Of a stretch of 64,000 nt of DNA, positions 36,167-45,497 are shown in pieces. Within the stretch, counting starts at the first letter, position 1. The number at the start of each line of letters is the position of its first letter. The position numbers and the translations under genes were made by a program. Below the pieces are notes generated by a model that did not search any database, was not told the origin of the DNA, and worked only from the letters and a program-made list of their open reading frames with translations. Source of the DNA: Chryseobacterium rhizosphaerae (GTDB taxonomy: Bacteria; Bacteroidota; Bacteroidia; Flavobacteriales; Weeksellaceae); the NCBI RefSeq assembly GCF_003385455.1, contig NZ_QNUF01000026.1, positions 1 to 64,000 of the forward strand, given 5' to 3'.

Positions 36167-36847
36167 AAATAATGGGTATTGTATGAAGAAGCCAATATTT
36201 TCGGAAACCTGACGACTATCTCATTTCGATATACCTTAGAAATGATATATTCAAAACTTGTTTTAGTCAATCCTTGAAAAGTAGTAGTAGGATGTTGTTA
36301 AATTTTTTTTCGTTATTGTGTGTTCCTGTTTTTTTGTTCTCCTGATTTTTGTATTTTATAATCAATAATATCAATTTGTGTAAGTAGGATGAGTACAATG
36401 TCAAACCAATACAGTATAGCATTAGTTTTACCTATTAAAAAATTAAATTTTAAATAATGATGTAATGTTGATCTATCAAAATTGAACAACAAAAGAGATT
36501 GTAGAATGTACTTATCTCCATTTATAAATTAGGGGGGCAAGATCTTACTATTTCATTTTGATGGTGTAAAAGTAAAGACTATTCTATAATCTGGAGAATA
36601 AAAAACCAATAATTAATGGTGTGTAGTATATGTGTAGTAGGTTGTTTTTTTTCTGATCTATGATGGATTAAATTACAATGAAGATATATTATTTAGTATT
36701 TTGTTTCATCCGGTTATTCAATAACAGAAAATTTTGCTGCCAGAATTTATTTTTACTGAAACCATATATCAGGTAAACAAAAGAAGGCATGATGAAAATA
36801 CTACCTAACCGAAGAGCTGTTCCCAGATAATTTATGGATTTTTCATT
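36167..36847. other. AT-rich spacer before the IS remnant
   Basis: About 680 bases show no intact gene. The last 60 bases before 36848 carry fragments that can be read in broken frames as the helix before the IS3 catalytic domain (MMKILPNRRAVPR, then a stop), so the decayed transposase may begin near 36790. No left terminal inverted repeat was found. Confidence 0.5.
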
Positions 36848-37429
36848 GCCACTGGCAACTCTTCTCATCGATACCCTGTTGTAGAGAATTATCTGAATCA
36901 GAATTTTCAGGTTAAAAGTAGTAAAGAGGTCTGGGTCTCTGACATTACCTATATCCGAACAGGTCAGGGCTGGTTGTATCTCACAACGGTCATTGATTTA
37001 TATGACAGAAAAGTTATCGGCTGGTCATTAAGTGAGACGATGAAGGCTCAGGATACAAGTATTGCTGCCTTGAAAATGGCACGGCTTCACCGTCCTTTAC
37101 AGGATCATGACAGTTTAATTTTCCATTCGGACAGAGGGATACAATATGCCTGTACAGAATTTACGTCAATAGTCGGAAAAAACATTACCCGAAGTATGAG
37201 CGGAAAAGGAAATTGTTATGATAATGCTGTAGCGGGGAGTTTTTTCAAGACTCTGAAAACCGAACTTATTTATCAAAATAAATATGAAACTAGAGACCAT
37301 GCTAAAAACTCTGTGTTTGAATATATAGAAACATTTTATAACACTCAGAGAAGACATTCGGCTTTAGGGAATTTAACCATAAAAGAGTATCAAAATTTAA
37401 TGTCTAATCTATCTAAAAATGTAGCATAA
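36848..37429 (+). pseudogene. IS3-family transposase (OrfB) remnant, catalytically dead
   Basis: This is the C-terminal two-thirds of an IS3-group integrase-type transposase. The frame runs without a real start from about 36848 (HRYPVVENYLNQNF) through EVWVSDITYIRTG (first Asp), IFHSDRGIQY (second Asp) and GNCYDNAVAGSFFKTLKTEL. Relatives have AVAESFF, whose Glu is the third member of the DDE triad; here the codon is ggg (Gly), so catalysis should be lost. OrfA and the N-terminus of OrfB are missing or broken. It is a relic that ends next to a broken cydB gene. Confidence 0.88.
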
Positions 37430-37444
37430 AGAGTATATAAATTT

Positions 37445-37469
37445 TGTCTCAAAAATAGTTGCAAGTTCA
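37445..37469. mobile_element. Right end of IS3-family remnant
   Basis: The 25 bases from tgtctcaaaa to gcaagttca lie 16 bases after the transposase stop and directly abut cydB coding sequence, so they mark the right terminal repeat of the element. The matching left end was not found. Confidence 0.6.
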
Positions 37470-37686
37470 GTCTGGAAATCCTACAAATAAGATGACGATG
37501 ACAAGAATAAGCCACATATGGTTGGCCTCCCAGATGGGACCCATTGCCTGATACATTATTTTACTTACTGTCTTTAGCTCGCTTTTTGGAGAAAAACTCT
37601 ACGATTCCGGCACCAAAATCTGCACCTCCCATAATAACATAGAGAAGGGTGCTTATCCATAAGAATGCCAATACTATATAAAACAT
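37470..37686 (-). pseudogene. cydB: cydB (cytochrome bd oxidase subunit II), truncated and frameshifted
   Basis: Starting at 37686 on the - strand the sequence reads MFYIVLAFLWISTLLYVIMG, then GADFGAGIVEFFSKKRAKDSK and a stop. After a one-base shift near 37560 it continues KIMYQAMGPIWEANHMWLIL and VIVILFVGFPD, then meets the IS end. This is the unmistakable N-terminus of the subunit II family (first two helices and the GPIWEANHVW motif). The remaining 250 or so residues are gone. No cydA is seen upstream. Confidence 0.88.
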
Positions 37687-37718
37687 GTTTTTAGTTTAAA
37701 AAGATTAATAAGTAAACT

Positions 37719-38450
37719 TTAATGGGCATCTATTTTTGCATTACCCACATCATACAGCTTGTCCACCATTTTTACCTGACGGTTCTGTCTGTCCAATATA
37801 AATAGCTGTTCACAAAGTCTAATTCCAAATCAATACATATTCAGACAGTTTTTCATAAAGCAGTTCAATATCGGTACGGTTAGTAGCTGTTCCTCCTTTC
37901 TGTATTTCAATTTTTGCTCTGAAGATACGCCCGTTTTCTCCTTTGGCAGGGCCTTTTTGGTTCCAGGAAAAATATCCTGCATCTGGGTCTACAGCAATAC
38001 CTACGCAATGTTTGTTTTCATCAATCATGTCTTCTTTACCTTTTCCTCTTCCTCTTTCTACAAAGGTAAGGGTTTACTGCCGTCATATTTTGCATTCATT
38101 ACATGCGTTCCTTCACGGTCACACCGGTAAATGCGTTCGTTTTTACGATCTAACGTAAGTTGTTTTGGGGTAACTGTTCCTCCCACAGGGATAATTATTT
38201 TATGATTGGATCCATCTAGCTCGATACGTTGTTCAATGAAACCATCATTGTTATAAAGTGTTTCTCCGCCGGTAAGTCCCCCCATATTGGTTGCATAAAT
38301 ATGTCCATATACATTATCTACAACAATACCATCAGGAGATTTTCCGGGAGTGTTGATTAATGTTTCCGCTGAACCAGTTTCCGGATTAATTTTTAAAATT
38401 TTCTAACTCAATGTAACTAATGCAAGGATAGAGTAGCTAGTGTTTTTCAT
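37719..38450 (-). pseudogene. Broken exported YWTD-type beta-propeller gene
   Basis: Read on the - strand from ATG 38450: MKNTSYSILALVTLS and an in-frame TAG. The same frame then continues KILKINPETGSAETLINTPG and on to LTLDRKNERIYRCDREG. A frameshift near 38070 leads to VERGRGKGKEDMIDENKHCVGIAVDPDAGYFSWNQKG and NGRIFRAKIEIQKGG, and a further break precedes SYLYWTDR near 37800. The order matches an LDL-receptor class B / SMP-30-like propeller with an export signal. At least one stop and two frame breaks make it non-functional. The last codons (VKMVDKLYDVGNAKIDAH) are in another frame and may belong to it or to a different gene. Confidence 0.75.
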
Positions 38451-38492
38451 TTTGTATTTTTTATATTTACTTGTAAAGAGTTGTCATTATGC

Positions 38493-39764
38493 TTATGATG
38501 GATTAGAATCTTTTTTTTCAGGTTCCAGGATAAGCCTAAGGGTTGGATCATTGGTTATAAAGCTTACGATCCAGTTGGTAGCGAGTTTAAATTTATTACG
38601 GGAACCCGCTATAGGAACAAGGTGGATCAATAACCAGGTAAGCCATGCCATAAAGCCTTTCATAAATCCACCTTTTGGAAAATCTATTACAGATTTAAAT
38701 TTTGCAATTGCTGCCATACTTCCTTTATTATTGTATTTGAAAGGATTGAGTGTTTTCTGCTTCACCAGTCTTGGAAGATTTTCGGCTAATAAAATTCCTT
38801 GCTGGATGGCAATTTGTGCCAGCTGAGGATGGCCGTTCGGATAATCGGCATCTGATGTTTGGAAACACTGATCACCAAGTGCGAAAATATTGTCAGTACC
38901 GGCCACTTTATTATATTCATCTACCATTATTCTACGTCCTTTGGTTATGGAAGATTCTGGAAGACCGGGAGCTTGTCTCGCTATTACCCCTGAAGCCCAT
39001 ACCAAAGTAGCAGTAGGAATGGTCTGGTCATTTCCCAGAGTGACAATATCATCATTGTAGTCCTTTACTAACGTATTTAATATAACATCTACCCCTCTTT
39101 CTGTTAATACCTTTAATGCTTCCTGCTGTGCTTTCTGGCTCATGGGTCCAAGCAAGGCATTTGAGCCGTCTATAAGGTATAGTCTACCAACTCCTTTTTT
39201 AAGGTTGGGATAATCTTTTGAAATGATATTATGAGCCATATCCGAAAGCATTCCGGCCACTTCTACACCTGTAGCACCTCCTCCGGCAATAACGATATTT
39301 CTCAGTTTCTTTTCTTCTTCAGGGTCTTCAGTAATGGTGGCTTTTTCAAGACTGGTTAATATGTGATTACGCAATGCTGCTGCATCATTTATATTTTTCA
39401 TAGGATAGGCCTTTTCTTCAATATTTTTGTTTCCAAAAAAATTGGTTTCTGTTCCCATAGCTAAAACCAGATAATCATAGGGTAGGCTTCCTTTATCGGT
39501 TTCCACAATATTAGCTTGCTGGTGTATCATGACAAGAGATCCTAAGTGGAATTCCACATTGGGTTTTCCCTGAAACATTTTACGGAAAGGATAACAAATA
39601 TTTGAGGGTTCAATAAATGCAGTGGCTACCTGATAAATCAGTGGAGGAAAAAAATTATAATTGTTGTGATCTACAAGGGTAATATCAAAGTCTTTATTTT
39701 TTCCTAATGTATTGGCAAGGTTGATGCCGGCAAATCCACCTCCTACGATAACTATTTTCTTCAT
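38493..39764 (-). CDS. ndh: Type II NADH dehydrogenase (NDH-2)
   Basis: This 423-residue membrane-bound flavoprotein passes electrons from NADH to quinone without pumping protons. FAD binding is shown by KKIVIVGGGFAGINLA, and NAD binding by NIVIAGGGATGVEVAGMLSDMA near residue 160. The later FAD segment DNIFALGDQC and the quinone-site QLAQIAIQQG are present. The C-terminus carries amphipathic helices for membrane attachment. It borders the broken cydB and propeller genes, the only intact respiratory gene in this patch. Confidence 0.93.
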   Translation of the reverse strand: MKKIVIVGGGFAGINLANTLGKNKDFDITLVDHNNYNFFPPLIYQVATAFIEPSNICYPFRKMFQGKPNVEFHLGSLVMIHQQANIVETDKGSLPYDYLVLAMGTETNFFGNKNIEEKAYPMKNINDAAALRNHILTSLEKATITEDPEEEKKLRNIVIAGGGATGVEVAGMLSDMAHNIISKDYPNLKKGVGRLYLIDGSNALLGPMSQKAQQEALKVLTERGVDVILNTLVKDYNDDIVTLGNDQTIPTATLVWASGVIARQAPGLPESSITKGRRIMVDEYNKVAGTDNIFALGDQCFQTSDADYPNGHPQLAQIAIQQGILLAENLPRLVKQKTLNPFKYNNKGSMAAIAKFKSVIDFPKGGFMKGFMAWLTWLLIHLVPIAGSRNKFKLATNWIVSFITNDPTLRLILEPEKKDSNPS

Positions 39765-40296
39765 ATCTTTTGTGTTAATTTATAGTTAGTACTTAGTAAT
39801 AATTTGATTTTTGTATGGCCATATTTTATTGTATTTGAATTACTGTTTCTTAATAAAAAAAAGTTATTGCCGAGGGTTTTATGGTATACTTTCTTAAATT
39901 CTCTTTTAATGGTTCAAAGTTCTCCATAAGGAATTATTATTGGTTCAGCAATATACTTTTATACGTTATAAAATAAAAATACCCGTGATATTTTGGATCT
40001 AATTTCAAATAGATACGTCATATTCACGGGCATTTAAGTGCTATAAAATTTGAAAAGTGAGATTTCATTTAAGTTGATTTTGATATGAATCATTACTTTC
40101 AACGAGACAAAGTTATTAATCAATGTCTTAGGCGGTATTATCTGTAATTCTCTTTTAATAGTTTAAAATTCTCTTTATGATGAATTATTTATTTTTGATA
40201 AGTTATTTGTAATCAACATGGTGCTGGCTTTAGGCCAATGGAGTACTCATGCTATAAATCGTAAATGTTATCTGCTGAAATAATAACTAATAACGG
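39765..40296. other. Spacer with imperfect direct repeats
   Basis: This 532-base gap has no gene. Two imperfect direct repeats (aattctcttttaat...) at 39897-39939 and 40146-40189, 249 bases apart, are listed separately. A short stem (cccgtga 39982-39988 / tcacggg 40024-40030) lies between them. It must carry the ndh promoter and the end of the export operon. Confidence 0.55.
39897..40189. repeat. Imperfect 42-bp direct repeat pair
   Basis: 39897-39939 and 40146-40189 share the first 14 bases exactly (aattctcttttaat) and most of the rest, including AAAGTTCTC / AAAATTCTC and a terminal gaattatt. The spacing is 249 bases. They may be paired regulator sites or a decayed duplication. Confidence 0.6.
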
Positions 40297-41481
40297 TTAT
40301 GAAATTTTCAACCGGTAATTAACCAATATGGCAATAACGAAGTAAAACACTGCTGTGAGCCACATCTGACCCCATAAATCTTTTATATCTCCCAGACTTG
40401 CCTGGAACTGGCTAAGCGCTAAAAATCCTCTGGCCCCTACGGTTGAAGGGAATGCATAAGACAATATTTTTACCCATTGAGGGAAAGCAACTACCGGCCA
40501 TGAAATTCCGGTAAGGAAAACTGCAGGGGTAGATAAAAATGTGACAGACATTGCTGCATCTTCTCTTCTTTTGAAAATTCCCATGAGTGAAAATCCTAAA
40601 AATATAACTGCCAAAAAGAAAGGAATTAAAAATACAATGACATCTCCAAATGCTGCCCTGAAAGGTAATTTGAAAATAGTGAAAGTACCTCCGACGATCA
40701 CTGAAAACACCAGAATACATAATAATAAGTAAGCCAATGCCCGGCCTAATAGTACCGGAATAATCTTAAGATGGGTAGAATCTGAAATACGATAAGCTTC
40801 GAGGTATTTGTTTTGTTCCCGGAAAGTTCCCCCTAAAACCCCAATAGAAGTAAGTAATAATGTCTGCATAACAATCAGAAAAACAACAGGTAGCAGAAAT
40901 GTTCCATAGCCTCCGTAAGGATTAAAAACGGGTTTGGTGATAGCCGTAATCGATCGGCGGGAAATCGTACTGTTTCCATAGTTTAGTCCACTGCGTAAAG
41001 ATTTACCTATTTCTATTTGAGCATTAAAAGTACCCATAACAGAGGCTGCAGCACCAGAAATAGCTTTGTTATGTAACATATTTGAGGCGTCGCTATATAA
41101 TAATATTGATGATTGGCGTCCGAGAGATATTTTTTGTTCAAAGTCTTCAGGGATAACCAGTATTCCAAAGACTTTACCCTCAATAAATTCTTTTTTTGCC
41201 TCATTCATATCATTAGAAACCACAGGTACACTTACCTGCTGAGTAGCGTCAAGCATCCTTATATAATTTCTGCTCATACTACCCTTATCCAGATCTACAA
41301 CTGCTATGGGCGTTTTTTCAATAATTTCATTACTGTATATTGAACTATTTAAAAAAGCAACAACAACTGTGATGATAAGAAATGTAGTCCGTAAAGCGGG
41401 ATCACCAAAAAAATGGAGTAATTCTGCCCGGCAAGCTTTAAATATGGTCTTTATGATTCTGTAAAATAAATTATTTGTCAT
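40297..41481 (-). CDS. ABC-2 type permease (second of pair)
   Basis: This 394-residue permease has an N-terminal helix, a large periplasmic domain (residues about 45-200, with AVVDLDKGSMSRNYIRML) and five C-terminal helices. This is the YhiH/YbhR layout of ABC-2 exporters. It overlaps the upstream permease gene by 11 bases. It completes an export operon (TolC, HlyD, two permeases) that has no ATP-binding gene in view. Confidence 0.9.
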   Translation of the reverse strand: MTNNLFYRIIKTIFKACRAELLHFFGDPALRTTFLIITVVVAFLNSSIYSNEIIEKTPIAVVDLDKGSMSRNYIRMLDATQQVSVPVVSNDMNEAKKEFIEGKVFGILVIPEDFEQKISLGRQSSILLYSDASNMLHNKAISGAAASVMGTFNAQIEIGKSLRSGLNYGNSTISRRSITAITKPVFNPYGGYGTFLLPVVFLIVMQTLLLTSIGVLGGTFREQNKYLEAYRISDSTHLKIIPVLLGRALAYLLLCILVFSVIVGGTFTIFKLPFRAAFGDVIVFLIPFFLAVIFLGFSLMGIFKRREDAAMSVTFLSTPAVFLTGISWPVVAFPQWVKILSYAFPSTVGARGFLALSQFQASLGDIKDLWGQMWLTAVFYFVIAILVNYRLKIS

Positions 41482-42646
41482 GATATCCTCCTTTTTGTAG
41501 TTGATAACTGAATTTTTTTAATGAGAGTAAGCCTATCAAAGCAAAAACTCCGAAGCCTATCAAATAGGGAAGGGATTCAGTAATGGGCATTCCTTTAACG
41601 GCAATATTGGTAAGTGCTCTGGAATATGAAGCAAATGGAAAGATAGAATCCATAATCATAATTGCGGTAGGCATCCCTTCCTGAGGAAATGTATATCCAC
41701 TGAATGAATATGCTAAAGAAGAATAACCTCCTCCCATAGCGCATAAGGATCTGAAATCCTTACTGATCGTTACAAAGAAAACCGCCATGAGCTGATATAC
41801 AATGATTAAAATAAGAGTTAATATATATACATTGACAACAGAGGTATTAATCGGAATGCCCAGATAGCCAAATAGATAGGCTACCATCAAAATGGTCAGT
41901 AAAGAAAAAATAATAGTATAAGGTAATATTTTTCCGAAAAATGCAAAGAAAACATTATTACCACTCAATTGATATAAGTCTGTCCCTTTGTTATATTTCA
42001 GAATACTTCCCAGCAGGTATAATGTTGTGATCATTACCGTAAGCTGTAATGTCATTGGAAAAAGAGAAAGACAAAGGTAATAGGCATAGTTAAGAAAAGG
42101 GTTAAATAATGTATGGCTTCTCATAATAACAGGCTGAACAGCGTTTTTCGCCTGTAACGAAGAGGAGCCCCTTTTCATAATTACATTAACTTTTGCAGAA
42201 GCAGAGAAATTTCCTACGACTGTGTTAAATCCTTTATTGATAAGTCCTGCAGGTGTCATGTAATCATTATTGACATATAATACCACATTGACATTCTTCC
42301 CGCGGCTGATATCTTTTTTAAAGTTATCGGGAATAATAACCAAACCAAATACATCACTGGTTTGTATCTGTTTAAGTCCTTCGCCTTCGGTATTTACTTC
42401 TTTTGTGAAATCCAGTGTAGAATTAGCATTTATCTGTCTGATAAGCTCTCGTGACAGAGATGTTTTATCCTCATCCAAAACGGCTATGGGAAGCTCCCGA
42501 AGTACGCCGTCACCAAAAATGGCAGCATATAGGATAAATATGGCTAAAGGAACTCCTAATGTCCAAAGTATTATACTAGGTTTCTTTATGATTGTTTTCC
42601 ATTCATAGAAAAACACTTTCCAAAAGCCGTTTTTCATTGTATCCAT
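41471..42646 (-). CDS. ABC-2 type permease (first of pair)
   Basis: This 391-residue membrane protein has the same layout as its neighbour: a leading helix, a periplasmic domain with AVLDEDKTSLSRELIRQI, then a group of helices ending in a basic tail. The two permeases share the LDxDKxSxSR motif and are diverged duplicates that should form a heterodimer. It starts 10 bases after hlyD. Confidence 0.9.
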   Translation of the reverse strand: MDTMKNGFWKVFFYEWKTIIKKPSIILWTLGVPLAIFILYAAIFGDGVLRELPIAVLDEDKTSLSRELIRQINANSTLDFTKEVNTEGEGLKQIQTSDVFGLVIIPDNFKKDISRGKNVNVVLYVNNDYMTPAGLINKGFNTVVGNFSASAKVNVIMKRGSSSLQAKNAVQPVIMRSHTLFNPFLNYAYYLCLSLFPMTLQLTVMITTLYLLGSILKYNKGTDLYQLSGNNVFFAFFGKILPYTIIFSLLTILMVAYLFGYLGIPINTSVVNVYILTLILIIVYQLMAVFFVTISKDFRSLCAMGGGYSSLAYSFSGYTFPQEGMPTAIMIMDSIFPFASYSRALTNIAVKGMPITESLPYLIGFGVFALIGLLSLKKFSYQLQKGGYHDK

Positions 42647-42655
42647 TTTGGTTAG

Positions 42656-43657
42656 TTATAATGTTACAGAGGGTATCAGTACACTCATCCCCGGACGGAA
42701 TCCTTCAATTTTCTTTGTAGGATAGGCTTTAACTTTGAATGTTCTCATATCAAAGCCTCCTTTCGTTTTGGTGGCTGTCCAGGTAGCAAAATCTCCAAGT
42801 GGAGCAATAAATCTTACCTGAAGTTCAATTTTTTTGTTATCTAATGCAGGAACTACTCCTTCAAATTTGCTGTTCATTTTGAATTTTCCCATCTGGTCTT
42901 CTTTGATGTTGATCACTACCCAGATATCATTCAGATCCACAAGATTTACAATGGGATATCCTGCATTGACAAGTTCCCCAAGATTCGGAAAATATTGATT
43001 TACCTCTCCATCCGCAGGAGCAATAACATTGATCTCACTTCTATATACATTCACCTCTTTTACGGCACCATCAGCCTGTCTCATAGAGGCTGCAGACGCA
43101 TTTTTATCTTCAGTTCTGGTTCCGTTTTTTGCCATCAGGTAATTATTGTATGCTGCTTTTTCCTGTTCTCTGGAAGCATTTTTCTGTCCTTTTGCTTCAT
43201 CTCTTTTTTGCGCAGGAATTACTTTTTCCTGGTACAGGTTTTCCATTCTTTTATAAGTGGTTTCTGCAAGATCAGCGGAAGCTTTGGCCTGCTGCCAGGA
43301 ATTATAAGCTCCCTGAACCTGCTCATAACGGGTTCCGTTGATCGCTTTATCGTATTGTGCGGTTGCAGCATCTTTTGCAGATTGGGCCTGAATCAGTTTA
43401 GCGTCAAGTTCCGGACTGGATAAAATAGCCAGTAGCTGTCCTTTTTTTACAGACTGCCCTTCATCAGCCAGTTTCTTCTCCAGCCTTCCGGTTACTTTAG
43501 GTGCAACATGAATTTCAGTAGCTTCTGCTTGCCCCTGTAAATAATCTTTTGTCGGACTTGTGAGAAAATAAACTGATACAGCAGCTATCGCTCCAAATAT
43601 TAATATAATGATGAGGATATTGATGAATATAACTGATTTTTTCTGATTTGTCGCCAT
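42656..43657 (-). CDS. HlyD-family membrane fusion protein
   Basis: This 333-residue periplasmic adaptor has one N-terminal membrane helix (VIFINILIIILIFGAIAAVSVYF), a lipoyl half-motif (EIHVAPKVTGRLEKKLADEGQSVKKGQLLAIL), a long coiled coil at about residues 85-200, and a beta-barrel domain (VYRSEINVIAPADGEVNQYFPN). It connects inner-membrane permeases to a TolC duct. It lies between the tolC gene (32-base gap) and the first permease. Confidence 0.92.
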   Translation of the reverse strand: MATNQKKSVIFINILIIILIFGAIAAVSVYFLTSPTKDYLQGQAEATEIHVAPKVTGRLEKKLADEGQSVKKGQLLAILSSPELDAKLIQAQSAKDAATAQYDKAINGTRYEQVQGAYNSWQQAKASADLAETTYKRMENLYQEKVIPAQKRDEAKGQKNASREQEKAAYNNYLMAKNGTRTEDKNASAASMRQADGAVKEVNVYRSEINVIAPADGEVNQYFPNLGELVNAGYPIVNLVDLNDIWVVINIKEDQMGKFKMNSKFEGVVPALDNKKIELQVRFIAPLGDFATWTATKTKGGFDMRTFKVKAYPTKKIEGFRPGMSVLIPSVTL

Positions 43658-43689
43658 TGTAATAATTTTAAGTTATATAATTTGAGATT

Positions 43690-45036
43690 TTATTTGGCAT
43701 TTTGGACATAATCACTGCTCATTCCGCATACCTCAAAAAGTTTAGCAAGGTTGGTATCATAGTCCGTATATGCTTTCAACTGTTCAATTTTTTTCCCCGA
43801 TAGGTTCAATTCAGCATCAATAACATCTGTAGACGTTGAAATTCCTTCCGCAAAAGAGGCCTTTCGTATCCTTACAAGTTCTTCTGCCAATTTTATAGAT
43901 TCATTGAGAGAAACAATTTGTTCATCCGATTTTTTAAGCTCATTGTATAACTTTTCAACATATGTTTTAATATCAAGCTGAAGCTTCTCTCTGGTCATTT
44001 CAATGGTCTCTTTTTCACTTTTGGCTGCAAGAATTTTATTCTTCTGCCCAAATCCGTCAAAAAGATCATAGGTAACCATGATACCTAAAATTAAAGGGTT
44101 TTTTACCAAAGGAAAGTTATGAGAAGCAAGAATCTGCTGGCCAGTTAATAAAACAGTAGGCAGATGGCCTGCTTTTTCTATATTAATCCCTTGCTGGGCA
44201 ATCTCTTCTACAAGTTTTAATTTTTGTATTTGAGGATAATTGGCTGCTGCCTTCTCTTTGTATTCTTCTAAAGAATTCATATTTTCTTTTAAAAAGAAGG
44301 GTGTAGTAAGGGTAAACTCCTCTTCTGTCTCCAGAGTTGCGGAAAGGGCTGTTTTTGCCAACTGTAAATCTTTTTTAGAAGCCAGCAACTGTCTTTCAGC
44401 TTCAGCCACGGCTACCTTAGCTTGCAGAACCTCTACACCTGCAATGATACCGTTACTTTCCATTTTTACTGAATTTGATAAGTGGACGTTCATTACCTCC
44501 AGGACATTCTCTTTTACCGTAACAGCCTCTTCTGCAAGTTTTGTCTTAAAATAACTGTTGGCCAACTCTGAAATAAGGCTTTGCTCAGAATTATTTTTGT
44601 CCACTTTGGCTACTTCAGCATTTATTTTAGAAATATTGACTGCTGATTTTATTTTTCCACCCGTATATATAGGCCAGGCCATTGATATTCCTCCAAATGC
44701 CATATCTTTTTTTTGAAGGGTAAAATCCCAGTTTCCTAATATATCCGGTGAGTGGAGCTGAAATAACGTGGCAAGTTGATCTCTTTTGTCATTAAGATTG
44801 AGTCTGTATTCTTTGTCTATATAAGTTGCAACTCCAAATGCTTTAATCTGAGGATAGAACATGCTTTGGGCAGCTTTTATCTTATAATGGGATGTCTCTA
44901 TCTTTTTATTATTTATTTTTACTTCAATATTTTTATTCATCATCATATTAGTGGCTTCAGAAAAACTGAGTGCAGATTGAGCATATAAGCAATTTCCGCC
45001 TGACAATATGATGATAAGCTTAACCAATAATTTCAT
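43690..45036 (-). CDS. TolC-family outer-membrane efflux protein
   Basis: This outer-membrane duct protein is about 448 residues long. The start at 45036 gives a proper signal peptide (MKLLVKLIIILSGGNCLYAQ) and is preferred over 45060. Two long helical repeats with heptad patterns (SALSFSEATNMMMNKNIEV at the start, then the second repeat near 270-430) match the OEP family. It is the first gene of a four-gene export operon, upstream of hlyD and two permeases. A near-palindrome (tcccaatatcggga, 45107-45120) lies about 70 bases upstream. Confidence 0.92.
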   Translation of the reverse strand: MKLLVKLIIILSGGNCLYAQSALSFSEATNMMMNKNIEVKINNKKIETSHYKIKAAQSMFYPQIKAFGVATYIDKEYRLNLNDKRDQLATLFQLHSPDILGNWDFTLQKKDMAFGGISMAWPIYTGGKIKSAVNISKINAEVAKVDKNNSEQSLISELANSYFKTKLAEEAVTVKENVLEVMNVHLSNSVKMESNGIIAGVEVLQAKVAVAEAERQLLASKKDLQLAKTALSATLETEEEFTLTTPFFLKENMNSLEEYKEKAAANYPQIQKLKLVEEIAQQGINIEKAGHLPTVLLTGQQILASHNFPLVKNPLILGIMVTYDLFDGFGQKNKILAAKSEKETIEMTREKLQLDIKTYVEKLYNELKKSDEQIVSLNESIKLAEELVRIRKASFAEGISTSTDVIDAELNLSGKKIEQLKAYTDYDTNLAKLFEVCGMSSDYVQNAK

Positions 45037-45458
45037 TGCCGTTATTTTATAGTTTATCAATTTAAAAGTGATTATGAATCATTGTATAAAACAGAGAAAC
45101 TGTATTTCCCAATATCGGGATAATAAAAACGTGTATTCCCTATCTTTATAAGATTGAAAATCCTACAGTATAGTAAGAATAGAGTATAATTCCCATGTAT
45201 AGATTCTGCTCATTTTATTCCCTGTTCCTTGGAAGTAAATTGTTCATGAAACCCGTTGTTTTTACCGTTATTTATTTAACAATCAATCATGGGTGCTAAT
45301 TTATAATTGATCTTAATATATTGGCTTATTTGAAAGTAGTTAAATGTAGTCTGAAAGTATCATTGTGCACAAAAAAAACTGTAGTCTGTATCTGATTTTC
45401 AGGACTTATCAAATTGATCTACAATTTTAACATATTTAAAATCCGTTATTTAATCTTT

Positions 45459-45497
45459 AGTCTTTTTATATGTGTATGGATAAAAAGACTTTTTTAT
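45459..45497 (+). terminator. Orphan intrinsic terminator
   Basis: An 11-bp stem (agtctttttat / ataaaaagact) with a 10-base loop is followed by seven T. No gene lies upstream in this direction for 400 bases, so it may end an unannotated transcript. Confidence 0.65.

Noticed and set aside
36848-37686. An active insertion sequence
   Set aside because: OrfA and the OrfB N-terminus are missing, the catalytic Glu is Gly and no left end was found, so only a relic remains.
37819-38285. Two small - strand genes
   Set aside because: They are consecutive pieces of a single broken propeller gene, joined by clear frame breaks, so they are described as one pseudogene.
38440-38826. A + strand open frame opposite the NDH-2 3' end
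   Set aside because: It lies antisense to a clear, full-length ndh gene and has no independent coding support.
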